Shown here in pieces: positions 22,273 through 35,180 of a DNA stretch of 64,000 nucleotides (its first letter is position 1; each line of letters starts with the position of its first letter). The translations under genes were made by a program, and so were the position numbers. The stretch covers positions 44,425 through 108,424 of the forward strand of contig JAVTVY010025301.1 of assembly GCA_036873755.1 (NCBI GenBank). Direction: 5' to 3'. Origin of the DNA: Hanleya hanleyi (lineage: Eukaryota > Mollusca > Polyplacophora > Lepidopleurida > Hanleyidae). Under the pieces are notes generated by a model. It did not search any database. It was not told where the DNA came from and saw only the letters and a list, made by a program, of their open reading frames with translations.

Positions 22273-23778
22273 GCAACAAGCACAACGAAGTGCCAGACAA
22301 CTTGAAAGCTGTTTATACCAGCGTTTGCTCATTAACGCACACTTAAGATATGCATATCAACGACCACTTATTGAAACTCCATATTTTTTATTGGAACTTT
22401 TGGTGACGGAATAAACTCGATTTGTTACAGAAGGCATTAGCATTGGAAACTCCGGGGATTCGGCTATCATAGAGCAAATTGATTCCACAGCGATTCTTTC
22501 TTGTCTGATAGACGTATCCTATATCCGATTAGCATTGTTTACGATTTCGTGGTATTACAATTCTATAGACAGGAGAGCACATGGCATGTTCACAGGCAAT
22601 TTGCAATAAATTAACAGAAAGTGTTTGTACTGTGAACCTGTCCGTTGGGACGCCACTGCTTGAAGGGAAGTATCAGACAAAATGATCCAAGTCCCACATT
22701 TCATTTCATTATCACACAAGAGCGTTAACAGTGTTTAGAAACATGTCTGACAACTTACAACACCAAAACGTTACATGTTTTACAGTCAAGAAAGAAAAGT
22801 CGTTGAACTTCAGATGAAATTACAGTGATTCAGGTCGGACGAGATACGTGGCCAGCATTAATTAAATAACTATCGCACTAATTATATCATTAGTTGCAGC
22901 CATCGACAGTCCGATTTATTCAAGATAACACATACCACAGTACCACATCAGAACATAACCAGTCATGATTTATAGGCGAGCGGTGAGGACCCGATGTTTG
23001 GAAATTTAATAGTCATAACTTTTCTCCGTTTTCCTCATTCCATTTACATTAGGTGTCAATATGGTCGGCACTAATTGTGAAACCGCTACATCTCAATATT
23101 TGTGTGGACGTACATATCGCCATTTACATTCATTAAGCCTAGGCTAAGTAGTTTGGGAAATTCAATAAATAATCCCAAATGCTTCAGTTTCCCCAAGTAC
23201 AGAGTTAGGAAATTAGGGACTTCGGAGGTCACCGAAATGGGAACAACTCGAACGCTTTGACTTGTTACTTATCAAAGTACGTGATTAAGTTTTTATGATC
23301 AGTCCCTGTAGCTCGGCAAATATTTATCTGACGTCATCAGAAACCGTTATCAAATTACCAGAACAGACACCATCAGTAAGGGATATGGCTTCTCGTATGG
23401 ACATGTCATCAAGCAATAGTCCTGATGTCTACTTATGTTGGAATATATCAGATATGTTCAAGTTTTTTTTTTCAAATGTTATTGCCTGTCCATTCGGGTA
23501 CAGTCTCATACCATGTTTAATGTTGAGAAACACCAGCGCCCGGCCACAACGCATGCGTCAGATCAGGATATGTTGCTGCATATATTCTGACAGGGAATAC
23601 ATCATAAATATAACAATGAGCAGTGGCGTGTTAATGTTTCCAAACGTACAAACACTGTTCATCTTGCATCCAATCTCTTATTTTGAAGTAAAGTGTCGAC
23701 TAAGATACGTTTTCAAATATTTCTTTTGTAATTAACCTACAATGCCCCTCGTCCTGAGTAATAACATTGATAGGATAC

Positions 23779-24339
23779 TTAACCCTACTTGGCCTTGGGG
23801 GTGGGGGGGGGGGGGCATTGTGGCCCCACCTGCCAAACTTTCTGCAGTATATCCGGAACGGCAAAAAATGGAATGCTGAAACTTCGTGACTTTATAGTTT
23901 ATCTTATTGGGGTCATTTTGAGCCTATTTGGATAACCCCCCGAGCAGAGGATCATGGGCAAATTCAAGATGGCGGCCACGTGGGGTACCAGAAAAGTGAT
24001 GTTTTTGTCATATTTCTCCAAAATTTCTGCTTTTTCGCGATGAAAAGTGGGCAAAAACTATTTTATTTCATATTACATTAATATTTGCTAATTTTTCATG
24101 CAGTTTTTGTGGAAAAATTGCAAAAATAAAAAATTCGGAAAATCTGCCCGAAAAATCGTCATCAAAGCGGCCATCTTGAATTTTTTTACATTTTCTGGTA
24201 GAGCTCGATCCAGGGGTATAGAGTAATAACTTTCAGCTCCCTAGCTCAAGGGGTAAGAATAATAATTAGGGGGGGGGGGGCATTTCGGCCCCCCCCAGGC
24301 CTGGACAGGTCCCAAAAAGCGCAGGCCAGATAGGGTTAA
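23779..24339 (-). mobile_element. TTAA-flanked MITE copy 3
   Basis: TTAA at 23779-23782 and 24336-24339. The paralogous site in copy B (37015-37018, GAGACTTAACAACAAG) lacks the element and has a single TTAA, showing target-site use directly. Contains a run of G at 23798-23816. Confidence 0.9.
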
Positions 24340-24615
24340 CAAGAGGGCATGAGAAAAAGTACATATTCAATATAGAATCTTTAACTCCATGTCTTGTTTT
24401 CATGTTTATTATCAGTAGAAGCTCCTCACAATTACACATGATGCATCAATTCAGACCGCCATTCTTCATTCGATCCGATCCGATTTCAGACATTAGGGTA
24501 AAGTGAAAGTGGAGGGACCAAAAGATTCTTCCTTTCTAACAATAACGCGATATCTGGTTTTAAAATAACGAGTGCTCATTCACCCCCATGGGTTCATTCA
24601 CCCCCATGGGTTAGT

Positions 24616-24930
24616 TTATAGGAATAGGGAGATCGCGTGCCCTTTCTATACTACTCATCGCGCACTACTCATCGCACATGCGCAGTCGACCCATTCTACT
24701 GTAGGGTGCAAGCCTGGCCCATGGAATCTCAGATAGCGAAAACACCAGGTCTCTCGCCCCACCCTATCCCCCGCCACACCTATAGGGATAGGGAGATCGC
24801 GTGCCCTTTCTATACTACTCATCGCCCATGCGCAGTCGACCCATTCTACTGTAGGGTGTAATCCTGGCCCATCGAATCTCAGGTAGTGAAAACCCCAGGT
24901 CTCTCGCCCCACCCTATCCCGCGCCACACC
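24616..24930. repeat. tandem pair of about 150-165 bp units
   Basis: Two adjacent copies beginning GATAGGGAGATCGCGTGCCC-like and containing CATGCGCAGTCGACCCATTC and CCAGGTCTCTCGCCCCACCC. The first has a 16-bp internal repeat. Preceded by a duplicated CATTCACCCCCATGGGTT. Absent from copy B of the segmental duplication. Confidence 0.75.
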
Positions 24931-27900
24931 TATGCGACCCGCTGTGCAGTGAGTAAAGCGGAGTAGGAGGAGGAGGAGGAGTAGGAGGATGAGTCGGACA
25001 CGCCACGGATTATACTAGGTAGATACAGTACACCCACTTGCTTAATATTACATATGTACAGAGTGAGATAATTGAAGATTGACCTATACTCCTGTTCCTT
25101 ATCACCATCATATTCCAGGTATGATAAGGTTTAGGCTCGTGGAACTTATATTAGACACACATTGGGTCATGGACTACAGCCAAGATTGTCCTTGGCCTGT
25201 TGTCATCATGTACGTACGTACGTTAATCCATTCCACGATGAAGATGTGATGACACTGGCACAGACAACAAGGACCGTTGTCAAAGTGCTTTTGCGTAGAG
25301 GATTAAACAAGTAGCAGTGCTGACTTTAAATACCCATTAATAATATCCCAATCTGTCACCCGAAATCACTGTTTTGAAACTGTAACCCCTACAGACATCT
25401 CATGACATCAACTGATAAAACATCATGAGAATTAAACATAAAGCGCGGGGGCACCGTCAACTGCTGGGACCCTGTCATGCGGATTGGGCACCGGTCTGTA
25501 TTTAGATTGGAAAACAGTCCATATGTATCATGACAGTACATATATACATACTAGTATATGGTGTTCTCCCATTTTTCCTGGCAGATTTGTGGAACAGGAT
25601 GGCAATATGAAAAGATCTCCCGCGGGGTCCTAGGCTGATTGGCTTAGGCCAGTCAGTCGAGACCATTGCTTCATATATCTGATAATTACGTTGGTAACGT
25701 ATATTCAAATTTTGGCCGAATTAGACATTGCATTCATGCTTCGGGGAGCTGTTCCCATCCCAGTCGGTCAGTCTAGAGTGGTAGAAATAATTGTATATCG
25801 TTTATCATATATTCGAACTTTATAAATGCAGGCCGATGTCTCCTGTAAAACTTCATATAATCGACTGGAATTTTGGCGACAGAATGACCTCTATTAGTCA
25901 GAGAAGATATTAGCATTGGACCAATCTCAGTAGATTCGGTTATCACTTCGCAAACTGATGCCATGGCGTATCTGTTTTGTCTGGTCGACGCGCCCTTGGA
26001 TAGCGTCCAGTATTTACAACTTCAATTAAGCAGACAGGAGATAACACGTCATGTTTGAAAGCAATTTGCAATAAATTCTGAGAAAGTCATTGTGCTATGA
26101 ACCTGTCCGCAGAGACGCCATCACTTGAAGGGAAATGCCAGACAAAGAGATCCCAGTTCCACATTTCATTTCAGTGTGTAATGTTTTAACGGTGTAGAGA
26201 CGCATTCCTGGCAACTTATAACAGAAACTTCAAAGGGATTACATATTTTTCAACGAAGCAAAAACCTGTATGGCATCTACACATGATCTTGTCTGTAGAG
26301 ATACGTGGCCATAATTGATCGAATAAATAGTTCGTGATTTTAGCGAAATCGCAATAAATACAAATTAGAATTCCGTTATCTCGGAGGCTTGGTCTCTGTA
26401 GCATTGTAGTTTGTGACAGTGGAAAATGAAGCGCGTGGTCAGCTTCGGACCTCACCGACTTGTGTTCTGGTAAATAACCTGCGTTTGTGCCATGTAGGTA
26501 AAAGTGAAGTATAGATTTGTCCTATTACGTTCCAGGTTAAACAGGTTCAGTTCGCCCCAGGAAAACTGACCTTCTTGTACTTTAGCCTGGAACTACACAC
26601 TGATTACCACTCCTCCCACTTCACGTGAAATGTACCAAACCACACTCCTGTCCAAATGATTTTTGAGAACGTAAACTGTCTTCTGAGACGAGCACTTTTC
26701 AACCGTCTGAGCTGGTCACGTGGGTATGGTCGTTTGATTGTGTCCTGAACAGAACACAGGCTCGCGACTGTCACAATTTTTTCAGAAATTGATTGAGACT
26801 TACTAAGTAAGCGAAACACAATAATAGTTAGTTATGATATTATCCAGTAATAACACAACTGAGCATTTAATGCGGGATATGCTTACAACGAACATCCACC
26901 TTTGGCGGAAGTGACGTCATTTACTTCATTTTAACCTGTAACGGTCACATAGTTCATCACTTTCCAGCTGATGACTTGATAGGGCTATTACGTCATTATT
27001 TTTGGACATTTGTATCTAATTCCGCTCAAGCCGATGCTGGGAACCGTGTGGCCATGCTACTCAAGATGTCCACCTGATCACTTACAATAAAACTGTGGAT
27101 GAGATGCAAACCCTCACAGGGATCGGGTTTTGTTCTCGTTATCGTTTTAGATATGCAGTCAGAATATTGGCCTGTTGGATCATATGACTTCTTGTCATTT
27201 CGCCGGTATCTTTTTCCCGCCGCCTTTATATGTTGCGTTTAATCCAGGCTCGATAACAATTTAAAGCCGTTTGTTTCTTCATTTATTCAAGAAACAACTT
27301 CACCACATTGTCAGATAATGACATATCCAGCCACCACCTATTCCTTTAGACGTCTGTAGGGGTCTTGATATTGTATGAATTTTAGTTCATCATATTTTAT
27401 CTCTCACTGTAGAGTCGTATTTATTATGTGATTGCAAGTTGAAACGTCCTCTGGCGGTTCATTGCAAATAAATGTCAATGACAGTGAGAGATATTCCAAA
27501 GACACTGATTTTCAGTGTAACTATCTCAAACCGTTCTTCAATTGTAAGGCATTGCGGAACAGTAGAACAGAACTTGGATCTAGGATATCCGGAAAGGGTT
27601 TTCTCTTCTTTGTTCCACTAGATGCACAGTGATGCAGAGAGTTTCAGGTAATTACAATGTACCCTCGCAAATAGTTTAAGTACTTTATTTTTCAACCATT
27701 CCAGATTATTAATCTAATAAAATTTACACCAATAATCAGGTCATACGAGGAAAACAAAAACGGGTATTACATTTTTTTAAAAATGTTTCTTAATCGATTA
27801 GTTTTCAAATCTTCTTCGATAAAACCAGGGCGATCATTCAGCGATAGATTTCCATACCTTCTGTCTTAAGGGTAAATTTCAAGGTCTGCGCTTTTCAAAA

Positions 27901-28179
27901 TGTCTTAAGATGTATTTCAAATATCTCGATACATGTGTTTTCTGGGTATGCACATGCATCAGTCAAGCTTCGTTCTGTGCATACACGCCGGGAACGTATA
28001 CATAAAAGACATCAGTATATTTAGTATGAATTTCACTTCAGCTTCCGTCCATCATGCAACACGCTATCAATACTCTCCGTGAGTTTCGACCAAAGCCGAT
28101 TGAATTCTTGTTTGCACGATGAGTAAGACTTACATAAGATATTAAAAACCGGAGTTATTATACTTATATTGCCTACATG

Positions 28180-28399
28180 GTCCGTTTTTATCCAGCGACT
28201 ACTTTGGAAGATCGTTTTAGTCGGGTGAGGGAGGATTGCATATTGGGTTATTTGAGAGAAATCGGGCTGTTACATAAGTTTTAATGTGTGTATGTTTTAA
28301 TGCGTTGGATTGCTAAGTTAGTGGACTTGAGTACTTAGAATTTTGGTTGATCGTCGCTATATAGCTGAAATATTGCTGAACGCGACACTAAACCTTAAT

Positions 28400-28430
<31 letters not shown>
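28180..28430 (+). mobile_element. 5'-truncated 3' tail of the I/Jockey-like LINE
   Basis: Matches the end of the element at 49084-51511: GACTACTTTGGAAGATC, GTCGGGTGAGGGAGGATTGC, TATAGCTGAAATATTGCTGA, then a TC-rich tail. The corresponding position in copy B (about 41200) is empty. Confidence 0.8.
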
Positions 28431-29349
28431 GTGCTGAACACAAGAGATCGTTAGCAAAGAAAAGTACGATCTTATTTTCTTCCATTGAATCAGATTTTGG
28501 TGCCGGTAGCGCCCATTAACACGATTAATTCCCATTAAAACGAGCTAAATCGGTGATCCGATATCACTATTATTCCTGTTACTTTACTTACTGTGAAGCT
28601 TTTTCAAAATAAAATGACCATTTAACAAGAGGAAAACGACCACGGTTATACTACTCCAGGCGAGCTCATAATCCAGCGATGGGCCACGTTTCTTAGGGCC
28701 ATGCCGATAGGCGCCCATCAGTACTTGGACGATCATTTGCACGTTGGTTCGAACACAACCAGAACCGGTTGTACGAGTAAGATGATATTTTATTTAATAG
28801 TTGGTGTTACTGTTAAAATCACCCAATCACTAAAGCATGTGGCCACACCCTGTTCGGAATTCCGGAATCATACCAAACGGTCTGGAAGCAAGTTGTACGT
28901 AAATTCAAAATTGGTAATCTTGGGACAAGATGCGGAGTACGACAGCTAACGCAATGAGTAGAATGTTGCCACTCTGCGGATAGTCTTTTTAATTGATCGT
29001 GTGAATTGTCTGACCAGATAGTCCATAGCCTTCATATATACATTTTGTGGTTCACTCCGATTTCTCCCAGCAGGTTGCTGGAATAGGAGAGTCATTGCCC
29101 TAACACCTCCCAGTGGAACGTCTGCTCATTTTCGATAGATAGGTGGAGGACACTACTCGCTGAACTAATTATACATTTCATTCATGCTTTGGCGAGTTTT
29201 GGCGAGTCTACGCGTCTCACATAACAGAATAATGAGAATGTGGGCGTTTGCATATTTCTCATCCTATGCGATCAAGAAAATAAGCTATCTTGACTGAACA
29301 ATATACAATTTCACTTCGCAATACGCATGGAGCCAATTAAAATATATCG

Positions 29350-30142
29350 TTAACCCTATCTGTCCTGGGCTTTTTGGGACGTGTCCAGGCCTGGGGAGGG
29401 ATCATTCCGGCCCTCCTAATTATTTTTCTCACCCCGTGGACTAGGGGACTGAATCTTACCACATCATACCCTTGGGTCAAGCTCTACCAGAAAATCAGAA
29501 GAAAAAAATAAAGATAGTTAATCTTATAGACTGTATAGATTTTAAGAGATTCTTTTTATCGAGCGACTACTTTGGAGGATCTTTTTAGTCGGGTGAGGGA
29601 GGACTGTGTCTTGTGTTATTTGAGAGAAATCGGTTTGTTGCATAAGTTTTATGTGTGTATGTTTTAATGTGTTGGATTACTAAATTATTGGCTTGAGTAC
29701 TTAGAATTTTGTTTGATCGTCGCTATATAGCTGAAATATTGCTGAACGCGACGTTAAACCTTAATTCTCTCTCTCTCATTTAAAAAAACAACCGTTTGAT
29801 TTTTTTATGTGTGTAATTTCTCTTTAAAAAGTGGAAGATAGATTAGTAAATATTAATTTGATGCGAAATAAAATAGTTTTTGTCCACCTTTCCTCGCCGA
29901 AATGCCGACATTTTGAAGAAAAATCACGAAAACTTATTTTTTCTGGTTCCCCACGTGGCCACCATCTTGAATTTTCCCCTAATCCGATGTCCAGATGTTA
30001 TGCAATCAAGCTCAAAATGGCCCCAATATGATAAACTACAAAGTCACGGAGTGTCTGCTCTCAATTGTTTGGCGTTCGGAAGATAGCGCTGAAGGTTTGG
30101 TAGAGGGGCCATAATGTGGCCGCCCCGGCCTAGCAGGGTTAA
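29350..30142 (+). mobile_element. TTAA-flanked MITE copy 4, split by a LINE tail
   Basis: TTAA at 29350-29353 and 30139-30142 around the family sequence. A LINE 3' fragment sits at about 29510-29785. The copy B site (about 42071) is empty but reads ATAA, probably a point mutation of TTAA. Confidence 0.85.
29510..29785 (+). mobile_element. LINE 3' fragment inside MITE copy 4
   Basis: Starts within the last codons of the LINE ORF (LIDCIDFKR) and runs through the same 3' untranslated region and TC tail as 51085-51511. A nested insertion, so it is younger than the MITE it interrupts. Confidence 0.8.
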
Positions 30143-30180
30143 TATTTGCTGTTTATTCTACATACAAGTACAATCAATAT

Positions 30181-30709
30181 TTAACCTTACCTGACAGTGT
30201 GGGGGGAGGCATTATGGCGTCCCCATCAACATTCTCCCCTATTTCCGTAACGACGAAAAAATCAAAGCTGACCCTCCCCCCCCCCCGACATTTTAGTTTA
30301 TCATATTGGGATCATGTCGAACCTATTTGCATAACCATCAGAGAGGATCATGGGTAAATTCAAGATGGCCGCCATATCAGAGAAGTGATGTCTTCGTCAT
30401 TTTTCTTCAAAATTCCTGCTTTTCTGCGAGAAAAATTGGGCAACATTTATTTTATTTCACATCAGACTATTATTCACTAATTTATCATGCCATTTTTGCA
30501 AAGAAAACACATAAATAACAAGTTCGAAAAATCTAACCGAAAAATCGGCAAAAAAATGCCTGTGTTGAGGATGGCGCCACTGTGGCGTCATCAAAGCAAG
30601 ATTTGTTTTAACATATTCTGGTGGAGCTTGGCCCAAGGGTTTAGTGTGACAAAATGCCCCCCCCCCCAGGCCTGGACAGGTCCCAAAACCACAGGCCAGA
30701 TAGGGTTAA
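30181..30709 (-). mobile_element. TTAA-flanked MITE copy 5
   Basis: TTAA at 30181-30184 and 30706-30709. The empty paralogous site is at 42115-42118 (AATATTTAAGC) with one TTAA. Opposite in orientation to copy 4, only 38 bp away. Confidence 0.9.
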
Positions 30710-32138
30710 AGTTACAGTTAATGAACGGACAAGCCGAGTTGAGTTTATAATGAGTATACACTGTAAAACAATCTAGTTGATGCCATCGAGGAAATAGCAC
30801 GTGAGCGTCTCTCCAATCAAAATAATCACGGATACATACAACTGAGTTCAAAGGGGATGAACTATACGACACCGTGCCTGGCTTCTAATTCGATCACATA
30901 TGGATATATTTGGAGAGGCTATGGGGCCGTGAACATGATTCAACACTCCTAAAAATTATGACTTTGCCAAACCCATATTCTGTCATGGTACGGATTGGTT
31001 AGACGAACCATGGCTAGGGATGGAATGGTTTAGCCTGAATGTGAGGTGCCGAGGAAGGCTTTCCTCTGAAATCATATGGTTGATTTCTAGCCCCCAGGCG
31101 TCGCCAATTTTCCTCATCTCTTATCAATTTATTATCTGTATATTGTAGAATTCTTCTGAGGCCCGCCCTCTGTTCATGCCATTTGTTTAGCAGTTTGATT
31201 GGTGGAAACTTTACCACACGACGTCAGCATTACAAATTAGTTTATATGGGTATTTTTGCATTTACCATGTTTACCCCAAGTTCAGACGTTTACTCTACCA
31301 GACTCCCTCGATGCTCATTCATTGACATCGTCTTAGAATGCTCCGTATTCTAGTCTGTATTTCAGGTACCGCGACGTCGCTGTTGCAGACGTCGTCAATT
31401 TTCCCCACCTCTTATGAAACAACCAATCTGGCATTGCCGATCTTATATGCAAATGAACTATAGTTTGAAACCATACTTGTTGGTCTGTTTGTAAACACAT
31501 ATTACCTCTACTTCTACTGATATAATCCAGAAGTAATGCGGTGAAGATTAAGTACCATTGACAGAACTCTCAAACGAACAAAGGGAGGGCTAGTTTTCTA
31601 ATAGAAGAATTTCAAGTATTAATATGTCACGAACCCAGAACTGAAAAGGAGTTAGTTAGGAAAAATTAGCTCAACATAGTCTTACTGGGAGAACTGGATT
31701 ATGCTGCCTTGAAAACTCAGATCCAACCTTAGCCCAAGGTTGTAACTTATTTGTAGCGATATCGTTTCGATTTAAGCCCAAGGTTGTAACTTATGTGTAG
31801 AAATATCTTTTCGATTTGTCCAAGTGTTCGCTGTGATTGAATCGCCTGACTACCAAACCATGAGGGTCAAACAAGCTATTCATTTATAGTTAATCAAAAC
31901 AAACCGCTTTGTCTCTTGGGGCTTGTTGTTCATAAATATGGACATATACTGCTCATAGTGCCACGGGTTAGTGGTCAAGAATGGGGATTAGCAGTAATCA
32001 CCAGGTCTACTTGCAGGTGATGTGGTTTGATCTGGCGAATCTGCGAACGTTTGTCCTGTGGGTCATTGACCAACCGACACCCTGAACATAGAGTATTTTT
32101 ACGCACAGCTCAATTATCTTTATCATAGTTGTAACGCA

Positions 32139-32294
32139 GTGAGTGAGTGAGTGAATGAGTGAGTCATTAGGATTTAACGTATTTATCAACATTTTTCAGT
32201 CATATCACGACGGTGCCAGGACACGAGAGTGTTCACAGTTCCTATTATCATGGACACTGATCAGCCCAGCCAGTACAGCACCCGGTCACCCATC
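32139..32294 (-). mobile_element. 5'-truncated 5S-headed SINE
   Basis: Reverse complement of the 3' part of the 19410-19642 element: GTGAGTGAGTGAGTG tail, CATATCACGACGGTGCCAGG, and CCAGTACAGCACCCGGTCAC from the 5S-derived segment. It lies at the right boundary of duplication copy A. Confidence 0.75.
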
Positions 32295-32403
32295 TGACCA
32301 GTGGTAAATTCTCAGGATAATTTTTTTTATATTTATTTCATTACGATACATGATGATCTTGGTAGACTGTAGAATAAACTTTTTCTACCTTGTCATCGTT
32401 TCA

Positions 32404-32860
32404 GGGACAGTATGGAAGATGTGTCTAATGAAAGTACTGAGGGGACAGAGTTCTACTCCAACTCCCAAACAGCGGTGTCAACAAACATATAAAACAACAC
32501 TGGCAGTGATAGCGATTCAGACTCAATGGCAGACCATACTGAAGGGGCTATTGCATATTTTCATTTCTTTAGTTCGCATCCATCTGTAGCAAGGCGTGTT
32601 TTTCTGATCAACTGAACCTACAGAAAACATTCCGTAATAGTGATTCACTACCATCAACTTACCATGAGGCAAAACAGATGGTGAAACCATACCTGGTTCA
32701 GAATATAGAATACAGTGCCTGTGTCCACGGCTGTGTTATATACCACAAAAGTGAGAAGTATGATTACTCCGATTTACAGATTTGACCAGTCTGCCATGAA
32801 CCAAGGTATAATATTGGCTCCAAAGGTCGCCTATACCCAAGACGCCGATTCCTGTATGGA
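32404..32860 (+). pseudogene. decayed CACTA (EnSpm)-like transposase N-terminal fragment
   Basis: An ATG at 32412 opens an acidic stretch, then several frames are needed. From about 32680 the frame reads VKPYLVQNIEYSACVHGCVI, YDYSDLQ, a TGA where Cys is expected, PVCHEPRYN and PRRRFLYG. The C-x3-C ... PVC-x3-RY spacing resembles the zinc-binding segment of tnp2/EnSpm transposases. Too decayed to be active; family call from memory of motif layout. Confidence 0.45.
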
Positions 32861-33107
32861 AATGTTTCTATGGGGAAGATGTGTACTTTGAGAACGACTC
32901 TATGGGTGTGTCATATGCATTGGAACTCGATGGAGTTAACCCATACCATACCACACCAGTGTGAACGGTCATATTCACGGTATTTGTCAGTATAAATTCA
33001 ATTTCTACATGTTTCAACTGGTTATGTATTGTATACAGCATGATGCAGATATTAACATGATCCAACGACAGATAATTTGGCTGATGTCATGTTGAACATG
33101 TTTGTTG

Positions 33108-33252
33108 TGTCTGAAGTTGCAAACTTGCAAGTTAAATTTGACTGTCATGCTGATCTCTGATTGCGTGATGGGCTTTCAAACAGCCAATGAGATTCATAGA
33201 AACACACCAACTGAAATAAACATATTATTAAAAGTTGGCAACTTCAGACAGG
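33108..33252. mobile_element. short MITE with about 18-bp TIRs
   Basis: TGTCTGAAGTTGCAAACTT at the left and AAGTTGGCAACTTCAGACA at the right, nearly complementary, enclosing about 105 bp without an ORF. Confidence 0.55.
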
Positions 33253-33419
33253 AAGTGCAAAGCTACATGTGATGTTTTGATTCAGTCTAGGTATTTAATT
33301 TCTTTTCACTGAAAGATATCTTGGTAAACTATTATGAAATCCTCTGTAACATTGGGAACTTGAAAATGTGATGGGCACATTCACCAATATAAATACCAAA
33401 CATATAACACAGCTGCATC

Positions 33420-33800
33420 AAGAAATTAATGGTCATTAAAAATAGTGGTTTATATACAAATCGATTTTAATGGCCATTATGTTGAAAAGACTGATGTATA
33501 TGGTTAATATTAACATTTTAATGACCATTAAAACAAATATTTTGGACAACCCCTGTTTTAATGGCCATCGTTTCAGTTTGTATCAAATTAATGCCCATTA
33601 AAATTAATGAACTGCCCATGTGCTGGATAGATTAATGGACATTTAATGGTCATTGGAAAAAATAATGACATTTTAATGGTCAGATGGTTTACTTTAATAA
33701 ATATTACATTTTAATGGTTGATATCAAGACCCATTAAAACATTTTAATGGCTCATTTAATGGATTTACTCTATTTTAATGGGAAATTAATTGGTGTTTAA
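33420..33800. repeat. array of palindromic TTTTAATGGNCATTAAAA units
   Basis: At least ten occurrences of ATTAATGG, TTTTAATGG or CATTAAAA half-sites, several as complete palindromes, spaced irregularly at 20-45 bp. No coding potential. Confidence 0.75.
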
Positions 33801-34779
33801 TGCTTTTCCATACAGTAGTGTATGTCCAACGACTGACTCGCAATTTAAGTTTGGTCAGCTATCAAAATATCCTACTTGAGACCATTCGATTGTCAATTTC
33901 AACAAAAATAAAGAAAATAGGTACAATTAACGAGAAGATTGTTTGTGTGGATTGCTATGCTTCCGGATCTGCCTTTCCTGAATGAAATCTGTATTTTCCA
34001 TTGCATCGCAACACGGCGTCAAGTCCAATAAACTAACATAAATTCATTTGAAGATGTGTACAAAGCTATCTTTCTCTGTACACAGCTAGGTTTCACCTTT
34101 GTCTTATTTGGATTGCAGTTTTCATCTGAACTCTGTTAAAGCCCGAAATAAACGGGAACATTATGTAAAAGAGTGCCAGATGCGAAGTTAGGAGGCAGCC
34201 ATCTTCACCACCTTTTTAATGTTGCCTTTAACAGACGAATTCAAATCAATAGAATATAGACGGTATGTTGGTTCCTTTCTAGAGAAAACTCAACTACTAC
34301 ATGTCTCACTCGCGAGCGTATCGTAAATAAAGGATGACGGGTCGGAGGACGGTAAGCATGAGATCCAAGAGACTGAAGGGAATGCGCTCTGATCAACAGA
34401 AACAGCAGCGGTTTTTTTATTTTATTTATTCCCGTTGACATGCTGTCTGGATAGGTTGCACAGGTGCGAGTACATATAGGACGCAACCTCCCTATAACAA
34501 CCATCATATTCACGTTGTCGACTACAGAACGAAAAGATGGTAGGAGTTTCAAATTTTAAGACAGCGTATGGTGAAAACCGGTACCACATTCGGAGATCAT
34601 CTGTCAAAGTTTTATGAAAAAAATCAATTTAATATGACTGTAGAATTGCACCACCTACATGCCGTCGTAGCAATCGCAAGCGACCTCCGGTGGAAAATGT
34701 ATACGTCAAACCATTGTATTTGCCCGCAGACAAGAGTAGATGAAACAAGTTACGAAACTAAGTGCCAGACAGCTTGAAT

Positions 34780-35155
34780 TACAACACATTTAAGGGAAGT
34801 GGGAAGAGGTGCCGACATACTGACAGAGCCACATGACTTCACAGTATAGTCTCTTCCGGTTAACCTATTCTAAAGCACATACCAAGAATCTAACGATTCG
34901 TGATATGTGTTGTATCTCCGGTACGCTTTTATTGTACCTGTTCATGTGGCAACTTGGATGATATGACCACACGGTCCCTAGCACCGGCATAAGCGGTATT
35001 ACATACAAACCTAGAGAGCTATGATGGAAATCCTCTGACAACTCGTATATTGGTAATTGGTGAGCTGATTCGCTGTGACAACTCGTACACTGGGGATTGA
35101 TGAGCTGTATCGTCGCCAGATGAAAATTAACACAAAACACTAGCCTGTAAGGCCC
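34780..35155. repeat. interspersed repeat, paralogue of 5870-6390
   Basis: See the 5870-6175 entry. Here the GTGGGAAGAGGTGCCGACAT block precedes the GAATCTAACGATTCGTGATA block directly; in the 6-kb copy the order is reversed. Confidence 0.7.
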
Positions 35156-35180
35156 AATGTTTATATCAGTTTGAACATAG

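Larger units (their letters stand above)
22345..32145 (+). repeat. segmental duplication, copy A
   Basis: About 9.8 kb aligning in the same order and orientation with 35755-44045. Anchors: GGTGACGGAATAAACTCGAT (22404 and 35824), ATCACTTCGCAAACTGATGC-like at 25940/38240, GGCATTGCGGAACAGTAGAA-like at 27550/40265, AGTTTGAAACCATACTTG at 31455/43700. Copy A carries extra insertions: MITEs at 23779, 29350 and 30181, a tandem pair at 24616, and LINE tails at 28180 and 29510. No gene recognised apart from transposon remnants. Confidence 0.85.

Noticed and set aside
21317..22346. Long ORFs (up to 261 codons) on both strands
   Set aside because: Entirely encoded by the GCGAAGTCAGGAT-type array; repetitive peptides in several frames of both strands are a repeat artefact.
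23795..23820. G-run as a telomere- or G4-specific structure
   Set aside because: It is the homopolymer expansion of the GGGGGCCATTT-type end of the TTAA MITE, seen at other copies too; no telomeric repeat.
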